64,000 bases of DNA from Nocardia vinacea (GTDB lineage: Bacteria; Actinomycetota; Actinomycetes; Mycobacteriales; Mycobacteriaceae): assembly GCF_035920345.1 (NCBI RefSeq), contig NZ_CP109149.1, positions 6,820,001 to 6,884,000 on the forward strand. Direction: 5' to 3'. This document shows, piece by piece, positions 57,184 to 64,000 of this stretch. Positions within the stretch are counted from its first letter, which is position 1; the number at the start of each line of letters is the position of its first letter. Below the pieces are notes generated by a model. That model did not search any database. It saw only the letters and a list, made by a program, of their open reading frames with translations, and was not told the origin of the DNA. The translations under genes were made by a program, and so were the position numbers.

Positions 57184-59724
57184 GTGCCGTACCGCAAACC
57201 GAAACGTTCCTACGTGCTCCCGGTTGTCACCACACTTGCGGTAGCGGCTCCGCTCGCGACGTTCACGCTGAGCGATTCGACCGATTACCGCTCGACAACC
57301 GGTAGCGAGCTCGCCGCAATCCCCGCGCAATTGGCCGAGGTGGTTCTCACCGCGGCGCCCGACATCACCCTTCCGCTGCGCGAACTCACCGGTCTCGACC
57401 TGCCTGATCTGCATCTTTCGGATCTACGCATGCTGCCGATTCCGGAATCCATTCCGGTTCCCCAGGGTTTGCCACTGCCACCCGGTGTCGAGCTACCGAA
57501 GGAAATTCCACTACCCAAGCTCGATCCCGGACAGAGCACACCGAGCCAATCGGTTCCCGGCCAAACAGTTCCGGGCCAGTCACTGCCCGCCCAAACCATC
57601 CCCGGCCAATCGCTACCTGGCCAAACAGTTCCCGGCCAATCGCTACCTGGCCAAACCATCCCCGGCCAGTCACTGCCCGGCCAAACAGTTCCCGGCCAAT
57701 CGCTACCTGGCCAAACCATCCCCGGCCAGTCACTGCCCGGCCAAACAGTTCCCGGCCAATCGCTACCTGGCCAAACCATCCCCGGCCAGTCACTGCCCGG
57801 CCAAACAGTTCCCGGCCAATCGCTACCTGGCCAAACAGTTCCCGGCCAGTCACTGCCCGGCCAAACAGTTCCCGGCCAATCGCTACCCGCCCAAACCATC
57901 CCCGGCCAATCGCTACCTGGCCAAACGGTCCCGGGCCAATCACTGCCCGGCCAAACCCTCCCCACCCAAAACATCCCCGGCCAGGGCACACCCCCCGGCC
58001 AACCGACGCAAGGCCGATCCCCAGCCGCCGCCTTCATCGCCGATCCCACCCAGCTCGAGCCCGACGTCACCCCTGACACACCGGCACTATCACCCGGCGC
58101 TGTCCCGCCGGAACTCCTCAGCCAGGTGGGCGCGCAGGTCAAGGAGCTCAGCCGCGATACCCCGTTCAGCGTTGTCGCACTGACCGCGCACGATCTGGTG
58201 AATACCAAGGCGTTGGTCCGGGCCCGTCAGTCCGATGGCATGTGGGGTCCCTGGTACGACACCGAGGCCGTCGATACCCGTCGCAACGATCAGGCGATTG
58301 GCGGCACCACCGGCACCGAGCCGATCTACGTCGGCAATACCAAGTCCGTGCAGATCCTGGTGACCCGCAAGCCTGCCGTGGCGGCCGCACCGCGTCCCCC
58401 TGTCGCGGGTGACGCGGAGGGCGCCGTGCCGATGCTGCCAACCCCGACGGCCGGACGTTCCGATGATCCGGCCCAGACCGCCGCCGCACTGACGGCCGTG
58501 CTGATCGATCCGGGCCGCGGCGCGATCGACGGCGCGCTCAATAATGTCGCCGCGGCGCTTCCCGGTGGCGGACCCAATGTCATCACCCGATCCCAGTGGG
58601 GCGCGGACGAATCCATCCGCTGCGAGGAACCCACCTACGACGACCAGCTCGGCGGCCTCACCGTGCACCACACCGCGGGCCGCAACGACTACACCCGTGC
58701 CGAATCGGCGGGCATCGTCCGCGCGATCTACACGTATCACGCAAAGACCTTGGGCTGGTGCGATATCGGCTACAACGCACTGGTCGACAAGTACGGCCAA
58801 ATCTTCGAGGGCCGCTTCGGCGGACTGGATCGCCCGGTGCAGGGCGCGCACGCAGGTGGGTTCAACGAGAACACCTCGGGTGTCGCACTGATGGGCAACT
58901 ACGAATCCGAGGAACCGTCGGAAGAGGCGATCAATGCGATCGGCCGGTTCATCGGGTGGCGGTCCAAGATCGTGGGCCTGGATCCCAAGGGCTACACCAC
59001 GATGTATTCCGAGGGCACCGAATTCACCTCGTATGCGCAGGGTGAGGCGGTTCGGCTGCCGGTGGTGTTCGCGCATCGCGACGTCGGCAATACCAGCTGC
59101 CCCGGTGACTCCGCCTACGCCGATATGGACCGCATTCGGGATATCGCGGCGGGCATATCGGCACCGGCCGGCACGTCCACCAAGCCGCAACAGCAGGCAC
59201 AAGCGCCGACAACCCAGCAACCGCAGATGGAGACCGCCCCGCAGACCCAGACCGATATCGCCACGCTGGCCGCACTCACGGCCAAGCTGCTCGGCATGGT
59301 GAATCAGAATGCGATCGCCAAGCACTGGGCCGATAAGGGCGGTCCGGATGGCCCGCTCGGCGCGGCAGTGTCGGAGCCGCTGCCCGCTGCGCAGGGGCAG
59401 CAGTACGCGAAGTTCGTCAACGGGTACGTCTATACCGGCCCGTACGGTCAGATGTTCGAGGTGATGGGCGCGATCCTGAATCGCTTCCTCGCCCTCGGCG
59501 GGGATGCCGGGCTTCTCGGGCTGCCGACCAGCAATAGCTACTCGGTGCCGAACGGGCTGCGAACCGACTTCCAGTACGGCTCACTGATTCTCAACCAGCT
59601 GACCGGCATTATCACCACCGTCTGGAAGACCTATAACGACACCTACCAGCAGCAGGTCAACCGCAACCCGGACGGCCAGGTTATCGCGCCAGCTCCCGAA
59701 GCAGTCCCGGAACCGGCCAGCTGA
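57184..59724 (+). CDS. Peptidoglycan-recognition/N-acetylmuramoyl-L-alanine amidase with PGQ repeats and LGFP units
   Basis: The product is 846 aa from GTG 57184 (GGAG with 6-nt spacing; TTG 57172 and ATG 57178 are less well placed). Signal segment VLPVVTTLAVAAPLATFTL. Residues about 118-272 are a PGQSLPGQTV-type decapeptide array. The PGRP/amidase_2 domain follows (NVITRSQWGADESIRC, GLTVHHTAGRND with zinc His, GWCDIGYNALVDKYGQIFEG, VVFAHRDVGNTSCPGDSAY with zinc His and Cys). The C-terminus has LGFP-type units (GPLGAAVSEP, LLGLPTSNSYSVPNG). Matches Rv3811 in position relative to glf; the repeats recall Erp (Rv3810). Confidence 0.92.
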   Translation: MPYRKPKRSYVLPVVTTLAVAAPLATFTLSDSTDYRSTTGSELAAIPAQLAEVVLTAAPDITLPLRELTGLDLPDLHLSDLRMLPIPESIPVPQGLPLPPGVELPKEIPLPKLDPGQSTPSQSVPGQTVPGQSLPAQTIPGQSLPGQTVPGQSLPGQTIPGQSLPGQTVPGQSLPGQTIPGQSLPGQTVPGQSLPGQTIPGQSLPGQTVPGQSLPGQTVPGQSLPGQTVPGQSLPAQTIPGQSLPGQTVPGQSLPGQTLPTQNIPGQGTPPGQPTQGRSPAAAFIADPTQLEPDVTPDTPALSPGAVPPELLSQVGAQVKELSRDTPFSVVALTAHDLVNTKALVRARQSDGMWGPWYDTEAVDTRRNDQAIGGTTGTEPIYVGNTKSVQILVTRKPAVAAAPRPPVAGDAEGAVPMLPTPTAGRSDDPAQTAAALTAVLIDPGRGAIDGALNNVAAALPGGGPNVITRSQWGADESIRCEEPTYDDQLGGLTVHHTAGRNDYTRAESAGIVRAIYTYHAKTLGWCDIGYNALVDKYGQIFEGRFGGLDRPVQGAHAGGFNENTSGVALMGNYESEEPSEEAINAIGRFIGWRSKIVGLDPKGYTTMYSEGTEFTSYAQGEAVRLPVVFAHRDVGNTSCPGDSAYADMDRIRDIAAGISAPAGTSTKPQQQAQAPTTQQPQMETAPQTQTDIATLAALTAKLLGMVNQNAIAKHWADKGGPDGPLGAAVSEPLPAAQGQQYAKFVNGYVYTGPYGQMFEVMGAILNRFLALGGDAGLLGLPTSNSYSVPNGLRTDFQYGSLILNQLTGIITTVWKTYNDTYQQQVNRNPDGQVIAPAPEAVPEPAS
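57538..58000 (+). repeat. In-gene tandem repeat encoding PGQSLPGQTV/I units
   Basis: A basic unit of 30 nt (10 residues), grouped into an almost exact 60-nt higher-order repeat (57661-57720 and 57721-57780 are identical). All in frame within the amidase gene. Confidence 0.92.
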
Positions 59725-59733
59725 CCGTAGCGC

Positions 59734-60564
59734 TCACACCCACCAGCGCTCGAGCACTTGCGCCACACCGTCTTCGGAGTTCGTCGCCGCAATCTCGTCC
59801 GCGGCGGCGATCGCCTCCGGATGCGCATTGGCCATCGCGACGCCGTGGCCGACCAGGGTGAGCATCGGAACATCGTTGGGCATATCGCCGAATGCGATGA
59901 TCGCCGAATGTTCGACGCCGAGGCGTTGGGCGACGATGGCCAGGCCGGACGCCTTCGTGACGCCGGGTGCGGAGAGTTCGATGAGGCCGTGGTCGGTCGA
60001 GTAAGTGATATCGGCGCGGTCGCCGATCAGCGGGGCGAGGACCGCGCGCATATCGGCACTGGAGCTACCGCGTAGTCGGACCAGCATCTTGATCGCGGGC
60101 GCATCGATGACCTCGGCGCGCGAAACCTCGGTGTCATCCGGATTCAGCCAGGCATGTTCGTATTCCGGTGAGCTCACGAATTGCGGCGTCACCGCGTCGT
60201 GCGCACTGGCGCCGACGCGTTCGGCGGCCAGACCACAGCCGGGCAGTGCGCGTTCGGCCAGGTCGGCGATCCAGGCCAGGGTGTCCACGTCCAGGCTCCG
60301 GCTGGCGAGGACGCGGTCGGCGGCGCTGTCGTAGATCACCGCACCATTGCCGCAGACGCACAGCGGCGCATAGCCCAGCCCGTCGACCACCGGATCGATC
60401 CAGCGTGGCGGGCGTCCGGTGGCAAGTACGAACGGCACCCCGTCGGAGATCAGAGCAGCCACGGCCGCCTTCGTTCGCGCGGTGACCCGCTCGTCGTGAT
60501 CGATGAGGGTTCCGTCCACATCGGTGGCAACCATCTTCGGCTTGGGCAGGTGCAGGCGCGTCAC
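59734..60564 (-). CDS. HAD-superfamily (Cof-type) phosphatase
   Basis: The product is 276 aa from GTG 60564. HAD motifs: MVATDVDGTLIDHDERVT (nucleophile Asp), FVLATGRPPRWIDPV, Lys in GVTKASGLAIVA and IAFGDMPNDVPML (acidic pair), with a C2 cap between. Cytosolic, Mg2+-dependent sugar-phosphate-type phosphatase; the substrate is unknown. Position after the PGRP gene parallels Rv3813c near Rv3811. It ends 9 nt from the convergent amidase gene. Confidence 0.92.
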   Translation of the reverse strand: MTRLHLPKPKMVATDVDGTLIDHDERVTARTKAAVAALISDGVPFVLATGRPPRWIDPVVDGLGYAPLCVCGNGAVIYDSAADRVLASRSLDVDTLAWIADLAERALPGCGLAAERVGASAHDAVTPQFVSSPEYEHAWLNPDDTEVSRAEVIDAPAIKMLVRLRGSSSADMRAVLAPLIGDRADITYSTDHGLIELSAPGVTKASGLAIVAQRLGVEHSAIIAFGDMPNDVPMLTLVGHGVAMANAHPEAIAAADEIAATNSEDGVAQVLERWWV

Positions 60565-60608
60565 CTATTCCATCCTGCCGGAAGACCATCTCGGCGAGGT
60601 CGCGGCTA

Positions 60609-61466
60609 TCACTGCGATGGCGGTCGCCGCCACGGGGAGTCCTCGGCCTTCATCGTCGGGTCGGACTGCCGTTCAGCCAGATCTGGTGGCGGAGAATCCG
60701 GTGCTGCCTGCGGATTCGCTCCCCAATAGGGCTGCGCGCCCGCCTGATCGGTACCTGCTTGCGGATACGGTGGAACATCGGCTGACGGACCGTATTGCGG
60801 ATAGGGCGGCGGCGGATAGGGCGGCCGCGGATAGGGCGGCCGCGGATAGGGCGGCGGACCGGACGGATACCCAGCCGGTGGCACGGCAGGTCCGGACGGA
60901 TACCCAGCGGTTGGCACAGCAGGTCCGTACGGATACCTGGCCACCGACGGCGCGGCTACCGGGTTGTAGTTGAGCCAGCGCGTTGTCGGGGGCACGAGGG
61001 CGAGCACCGCCGTCGTGATCGGGAAGATCAGCCCGAGCAGACCACCGATGCCGCCGCCGATCTCGGCCGCGCTCCCGCCCGAGGTGGTGTAGTGCAGGGT
61101 TACCGCATACCCCGCGATCCCCGCGATCACCACCACCGCGCATCCGGCGACGACGAGCACCCGACCGAGCGGCCGCCTGGTGAACATCATGACCGCACCG
61201 ACCCCGAGTAGGAACGCCGTGACCACCGCGATCGAACCGACCACCAGCAGATAGGTCTTGATCCAGCTCTGCGAGAACAGGCCGGTCGAGTCGTACTCCG
61301 AGAGATCACGGGCCAGGTCGGTGAGCCCGAGCACGATATTGAAACCGCCGCCGAGCAATTGGCCCGCACTGCCGATACTCGCCAGCACCCCGGCCGTGAT
61401 CGCGGTGCCGCCACCGGGTGCGGGTGCCGGGACCGATGGATAAGGCTCATATTGCGGATAACTCAT
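60609..61466 (-). CDS. Pro-rich multi-TM membrane protein
   Basis: The product is 285 aa. ATG 61466 has AAAGGGGGA upstream. The start MSYPQYEPYPSVPAPAPGGG precedes four hydrophobic segments (TAITAGVLASIGSAGQLLGG, YLLVVGSIAVVTAFLLGVGA, VLVVAGCAVVVIAGIAGYAV, IGGLLGLIFPITTAVLALV). It has a Pro/Tyr/Gly-rich tail with PRPPYPRPPYP-type repeats. Same plan as the 50830-51525 protein. Function unknown. Confidence 0.75.
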   Translation of the reverse strand: MSYPQYEPYPSVPAPAPGGGTAITAGVLASIGSAGQLLGGGFNIVLGLTDLARDLSEYDSTGLFSQSWIKTYLLVVGSIAVVTAFLLGVGAVMMFTRRPLGRVLVVAGCAVVVIAGIAGYAVTLHYTTSGGSAAEIGGGIGGLLGLIFPITTAVLALVPPTTRWLNYNPVAAPSVARYPYGPAVPTAGYPSGPAVPPAGYPSGPPPYPRPPYPRPPYPPPPYPQYGPSADVPPYPQAGTDQAGAQPYWGANPQAAPDSPPPDLAERQSDPTMKAEDSPWRRPPSQ

Positions 61467-61626
61467 GAAGTCCCCCTTTGAGCACCGGAAACGCCTGGAC
61501 ACACCGGTCTCCAAAGAATAGAGGACATGCCGATCTCACGCGTGTCACGCACGCTCGCACGCACGTCCTTATGATCAGGGGCTAATACTCGATGCTGGCC
61601 CGACCAGCCGTAGGACCAGAGGACTG

Positions 61627-62604
61627 ATGACCGGCTTCCTGCTACGACGCGCGTTCAATTATGTCGTGCTGTTGCTGCTGGCCTCGTTCCTGACGTTCAG
61701 TCTGGCGTCGCTGACGTTCACGCCGCTGGACAGTCTCGAACAGCGCAATCCACGTCCGCCGCAGGCGGTGATCGATGCCAAGGCCGAACAGCTGCATCTC
61801 AACGAGCCGATCCCACAGCGCTATATCAGCTGGCTGAAGGGCATCCCGCAGGGTGACTTCGGCCAGACGCTGGCCGGGCAGCCGGTCAGTGAGGAACTGC
61901 CGCGCCGGGTGCTGGTGAGTCTGCGACTGCTGATCATCGGTTCGATCGTCGGTACGGTGCTCGGGGTTTTGATCGGTGCGGCCGGGGCGATCCGGCAATA
62001 CAAATTCAGTGATTACTTCACCACGGTCGTCTCCCTGCTGGTGCTGAGCACGCCGGTGTTCCTGCTCGCCACCTTGCTGAAATACGGTGCGCTGGAAGTA
62101 AATACGCTCACCGGATCGCAGATCTTCCTCTATACCGGCGAGACCTCGGCGAACAAGATCAACGGTTTCTTCCCGCAATTGCTCGACCGTCTCCAGCATC
62201 TGGTGCTGCCGACGGCCGGTCTGGCTCTCGGTGCAATGGCCGGTTACAGCCGCTACCAGCGCAATGCCATGCTCGACGTGCTGCAGAGCGATTTCATCCG
62301 CACCGCCCGCGCCAAGGGCCTGACCCGCACCAAGGCGCTCTACAAACACGGCCTGCGGACCGCGCTTATCCCGATGGCGACGCTGTTCGCCTACAGCCTC
62401 GGCGGATTGATCACCGGCGCGACCTTCACCGAGAAGATCTTCGGCTGGCACGGCGTCGGGGAATGGCTGGTCAATTCGATCAATGCGCAAGACCTCTACG
62501 TTGTCGTCACGGTGACGGCATTCGCCGGTCTTGTCGTGCTGGTGTCGGGTCTGCTCTCCGATGTCGTGTACGCGATTCTCGACCCCAGGGTGCGTGTGTC
62601 GTGA
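61627..62604 (+). CDS. ABC transporter permease, DppB/OppB type
   Basis: The product is 325 aa from ATG 61627 with AGAGGA upstream. Six TMs; BPD_transp_1 signature FIRTARAKGLTRTKALYKHG (EAA loop), and the family-typical N-terminus LLRRAFNYVVLLLLASFLTF with GDFGQTLAGQPVSEEL. Forms the membrane channel with the next gene for peptide or nickel-type substrates. First gene of the operon seen here; no substrate-binding protein lies upstream. Confidence 0.92.
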   Translation: MTGFLLRRAFNYVVLLLLASFLTFSLASLTFTPLDSLEQRNPRPPQAVIDAKAEQLHLNEPIPQRYISWLKGIPQGDFGQTLAGQPVSEELPRRVLVSLRLLIIGSIVGTVLGVLIGAAGAIRQYKFSDYFTTVVSLLVLSTPVFLLATLLKYGALEVNTLTGSQIFLYTGETSANKINGFFPQLLDRLQHLVLPTAGLALGAMAGYSRYQRNAMLDVLQSDFIRTARAKGLTRTKALYKHGLRTALIPMATLFAYSLGGLITGATFTEKIFGWHGVGEWLVNSINAQDLYVVVTVTAFAGLVVLVSGLLSDVVYAILDPRVRVS

Positions 62605-62677
62605 GTGAGCGCAGCGAACGAACCATCAACACAGCACGGTCCGGCGTGACGGAGCCGAGCGCTAGCGAGGCGCAGTC
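62605..62677. repeat. Possible short intergenic repeat between the two permease genes
   Basis: GAGCGCAGCGAACGAACC and GAGCCGAGCGCTAGCGAGGC resemble short GAGCGNAGCGA-type repeats that I recall from intergenic DNA of related actinobacteria. Only one copy lies in this window, so this is tentative. Confidence 0.35.
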
Positions 62678-63619
62678 ATGACCGAAGCCGAAATCATTGT
62701 CCAGGGCGCGCCGGAAGTCGCGGCCGCCTCGGGTCGGCGCAGGCTCGTGCTGCGGCGGTTCCTGCGCAACAAGGCCGCCGTCGCAGGCGTGATCGTGCTG
62801 CTGCTCCTGGTGTTGGTGGCCTATGTGCTGCCGTACTTCTGGACCTGGGACTATCAGGAACTCGACGGCACGGCGCTGCGCAAACCGCCGTCGGCCAAGC
62901 ATCCCTTCGGCACCGACGCCATCGGCCACGACGTACTCGCCCAAACCCTGCGAGGTATGCAGAAATCGCTGATCATCGGCTTCTGCGTCGCCATCATCAG
63001 CACCACTATCGCGGCGCTGACCGGTTCGATCGCCGGCCTTATCGGCGGTTTCACCGATAAGGCCATCATGTGGCTGGTCGACCTGCTGCTCGTGGTCCCG
63101 AGCTTCATCATCGTCGCGCTCTTCGCGCCGAAGACGAAGGGCAGCGGGTCCATCCTGCTGCTGATTCTGCTACTGAGCGTCTTCGGCTGGATGATCAGCG
63201 CGCGCATCGTGCGCGGCCTGACCATGAGTCTGCGCGAACGCGAATTCGTCAAGGCCGCACGGTATATGGGCGCGCCGACCAGGACGGTGATCCTGAGTCA
63301 TATCCTGCCGAATATCGCCTCGATCCTGATCATCGACACCACGCTGTCGGTGGGCGCGTCGATCATGGCCGAAACCGGTTTGAGCTTCCTCGGATTCGGT
63401 GTGCAGTCGCCGGATGTCTCACTCGGCACGCTCATCGCCTCGGGTACCGCATCGGCGCTCACCTTCCCCTGGCTTTTCATGTTCGCCGGTGGACTGCTGA
63501 TCGTCATCGTGCTCTCGGCGAATCTGGTGGGTGACGGATTGCGGGACGCATTCGATCCCAGTGCCAAACGGGCTCGCTCGCGCAAGAAGGCTGGGTCGGA
63601 AAAGAAGGTAGGGGCATGA
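62678..63619 (+). CDS. ABC transporter permease, DppC/OppC type
   Basis: The product is 313 aa from ATG 62678. N-terminal OppC domain ([20 protein letters not shown]) followed by a periplasmic segment with [20 protein letters not shown]. Then five TMs with the EAA loop [20 protein letters not shown] and the typical ending [20 protein letters not shown]. Partner of the preceding permease; its stop overlaps the ATPase start by 4 nt. Confidence 0.93.
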   Translation: MTEAEIIVQGAPEVAAASGRRRLVLRRFLRNKAAVAGVIVLLLLVLVAYVLPYFWTWDYQELDGTALRKPPSAKHPFGTDAIGHDVLAQTLRGMQKSLIIGFCVAIISTTIAALTGSIAGLIGGFTDKAIMWLVDLLLVVPSFIIVALFAPKTKGSGSILLLILLLSVFGWMISARIVRGLTMSLREREFVKAARYMGAPTRTVILSHILPNIASILIIDTTLSVGASIMAETGLSFLGFGVQSPDVSLGTLIASGTASALTFPWLFMFAGGLLIVIVLSANLVGDGLRDAFDPSAKRARSRKKAGSEKKVGA

Positions 63620-64000
63620 CGGACCCAGCGGACAAGGTCACCACCGAAAAGAACTCCACCGCACCGCTGTTGGAGGTCTCCGACCTGCGGGTCTCCTTCC
63701 CCAGCGAAGAGGGCCGCATCGACGCGGTGCGCGGGGTCGACTACAACGTCTCCGATGGCGAAGTGCTCGCCATCGTCGGCGAATCCGGATCCGGCAAGTC
63801 GGTCTCCTCACTCGCGGTGATCGGATTGCTGCCGGAGCAGGCGCGGATCAACGGTTCCATCCGGCTGCGCGGCCGCGAACTGCTCGGGCTCGGCGATCGC
63901 CAATTGTCCAAGCTGCGTGGACGTTCCATCAGCATGGTGTTCCAGGACCCGCTCTCGGCGCTGACGCCGGTGTATCGGGTCGGCGATCAGGTCGCCGAAG
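63616..64000 (+). CDS. ABC transporter ATP-binding protein, DppD/OppD type (3' end outside window)
   Basis: It starts at ATG 63616 (ATGA overlap with the permease, GGTAGGGG upstream) and runs off the right edge. Walker [21 protein letters not shown] ([15 protein letters not shown]), Q-loop [20 protein letters not shown]. These are the OppD/DppD hallmarks. Whether it is a single ATPase or a DppD-DppF fusion cannot be told from the part visible. Confidence 0.93.
   Translation, partial: MTDPADKVTTEKNSTAPLLEVSDLRVSFPSEEGRIDAVRGVDYNVSDGEVLAIVGESGSGKSVSSLAVIGLLPEQARINGSIRLRGRELLGLGDRQLSKLRGRSISMVFQDPLSALTPVYRVGDQVAE

Noticed and set aside
57538..58000. CRISPR or non-coding repeat
   Set aside because: The repeat is a multiple of three, in frame, and encodes a regular decapeptide within a secreted protein.

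Overview
The window is high-GC actinobacterial DNA and carries the mycolic-acid / arabinogalactan cell-wall locus of a mycolate-producing Mycobacteriales. The gene set best fits Nocardia or a close relative. There are several mycolyltransferase paralogues, two emb genes on opposite strands instead of an embCAB operon, and LGFP-repeat wall proteins. All identifications come from reading the sequence; no searches were run.

Layout. 1-5.4 kb: end of an XRE/DUF5753 regulator, a small membrane protein, a conserved hypothetical, a molybdopterin oxidoreductase and a PPOX flavoprotein. 5.4-22 kb: decaprenyl-phosphoryl-arabinose (DPA) supply and arabinan assembly, with a GtrA protein (Rv3789-like), dprE1-dprE2, aftA, an uncharacterised GT-C-like membrane protein, one emb arabinosyltransferase, then a small accessory island (Uma2 remnant, quinone oxidoreductase, HxlR regulator), then an embB-type gene on the other strand. 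22-32 kb: a cyclophilin, then the mycolate condensation operon fadD32-pks13-accD4. 32-42 kb: an F420-type oxidoreductase, a Rv3802-like cutinase, a DUF732 lipoprotein, four antigen-85-like mycolyltransferases and one mycolyltransferase pseudogene. 42-48.7 kb: the tightly overlapping operon glf-glfT2-PAP2 phosphatase-ubiA-aftB, which makes galactan and the DPA precursor. 49-54.7 kb: accessory and regulatory genes (enoyl-CoA hydratase remnant, SDR/TetR pair, two membrane proteins, TipAL-like MerR regulator, EamA exporter/MarR pair). 55-60.6 kb: a divergent pair of a SpoIID/LytB protein and a peptidoglycan-recognition amidase, both with Pro-Gly-rich repeats, then a HAD phosphatase. 60.6-64 kb: a Pro-rich membrane protein and the start of an Opp/Dpp peptide ABC transporter that runs off the window.

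How the genes fit together. Glf and GlfT2 build galactan. UbiA, the PAP2 phosphatase and DprE1/DprE2 make decaprenyl-phosphoryl-arabinose. AftA primes the arabinan, the Emb proteins extend it and AftB caps it. FadD32, Pks13 and AccD4 make the mycolate, and the mycolyltransferases attach it to the arabinan or to trehalose.

The least explained signals are non-coding. They are a 24-nt element present four times, each copy pointing toward the next gene start; a roughly 35-bp palindromic repeat at two loci; a 106-bp tandem array; and a TANNNT box 7-8 nt before the start codon of four genes in this pathway, which suggests leaderless mRNAs. No tRNA, rRNA, CRISPR array or intact insertion sequence was recognised.
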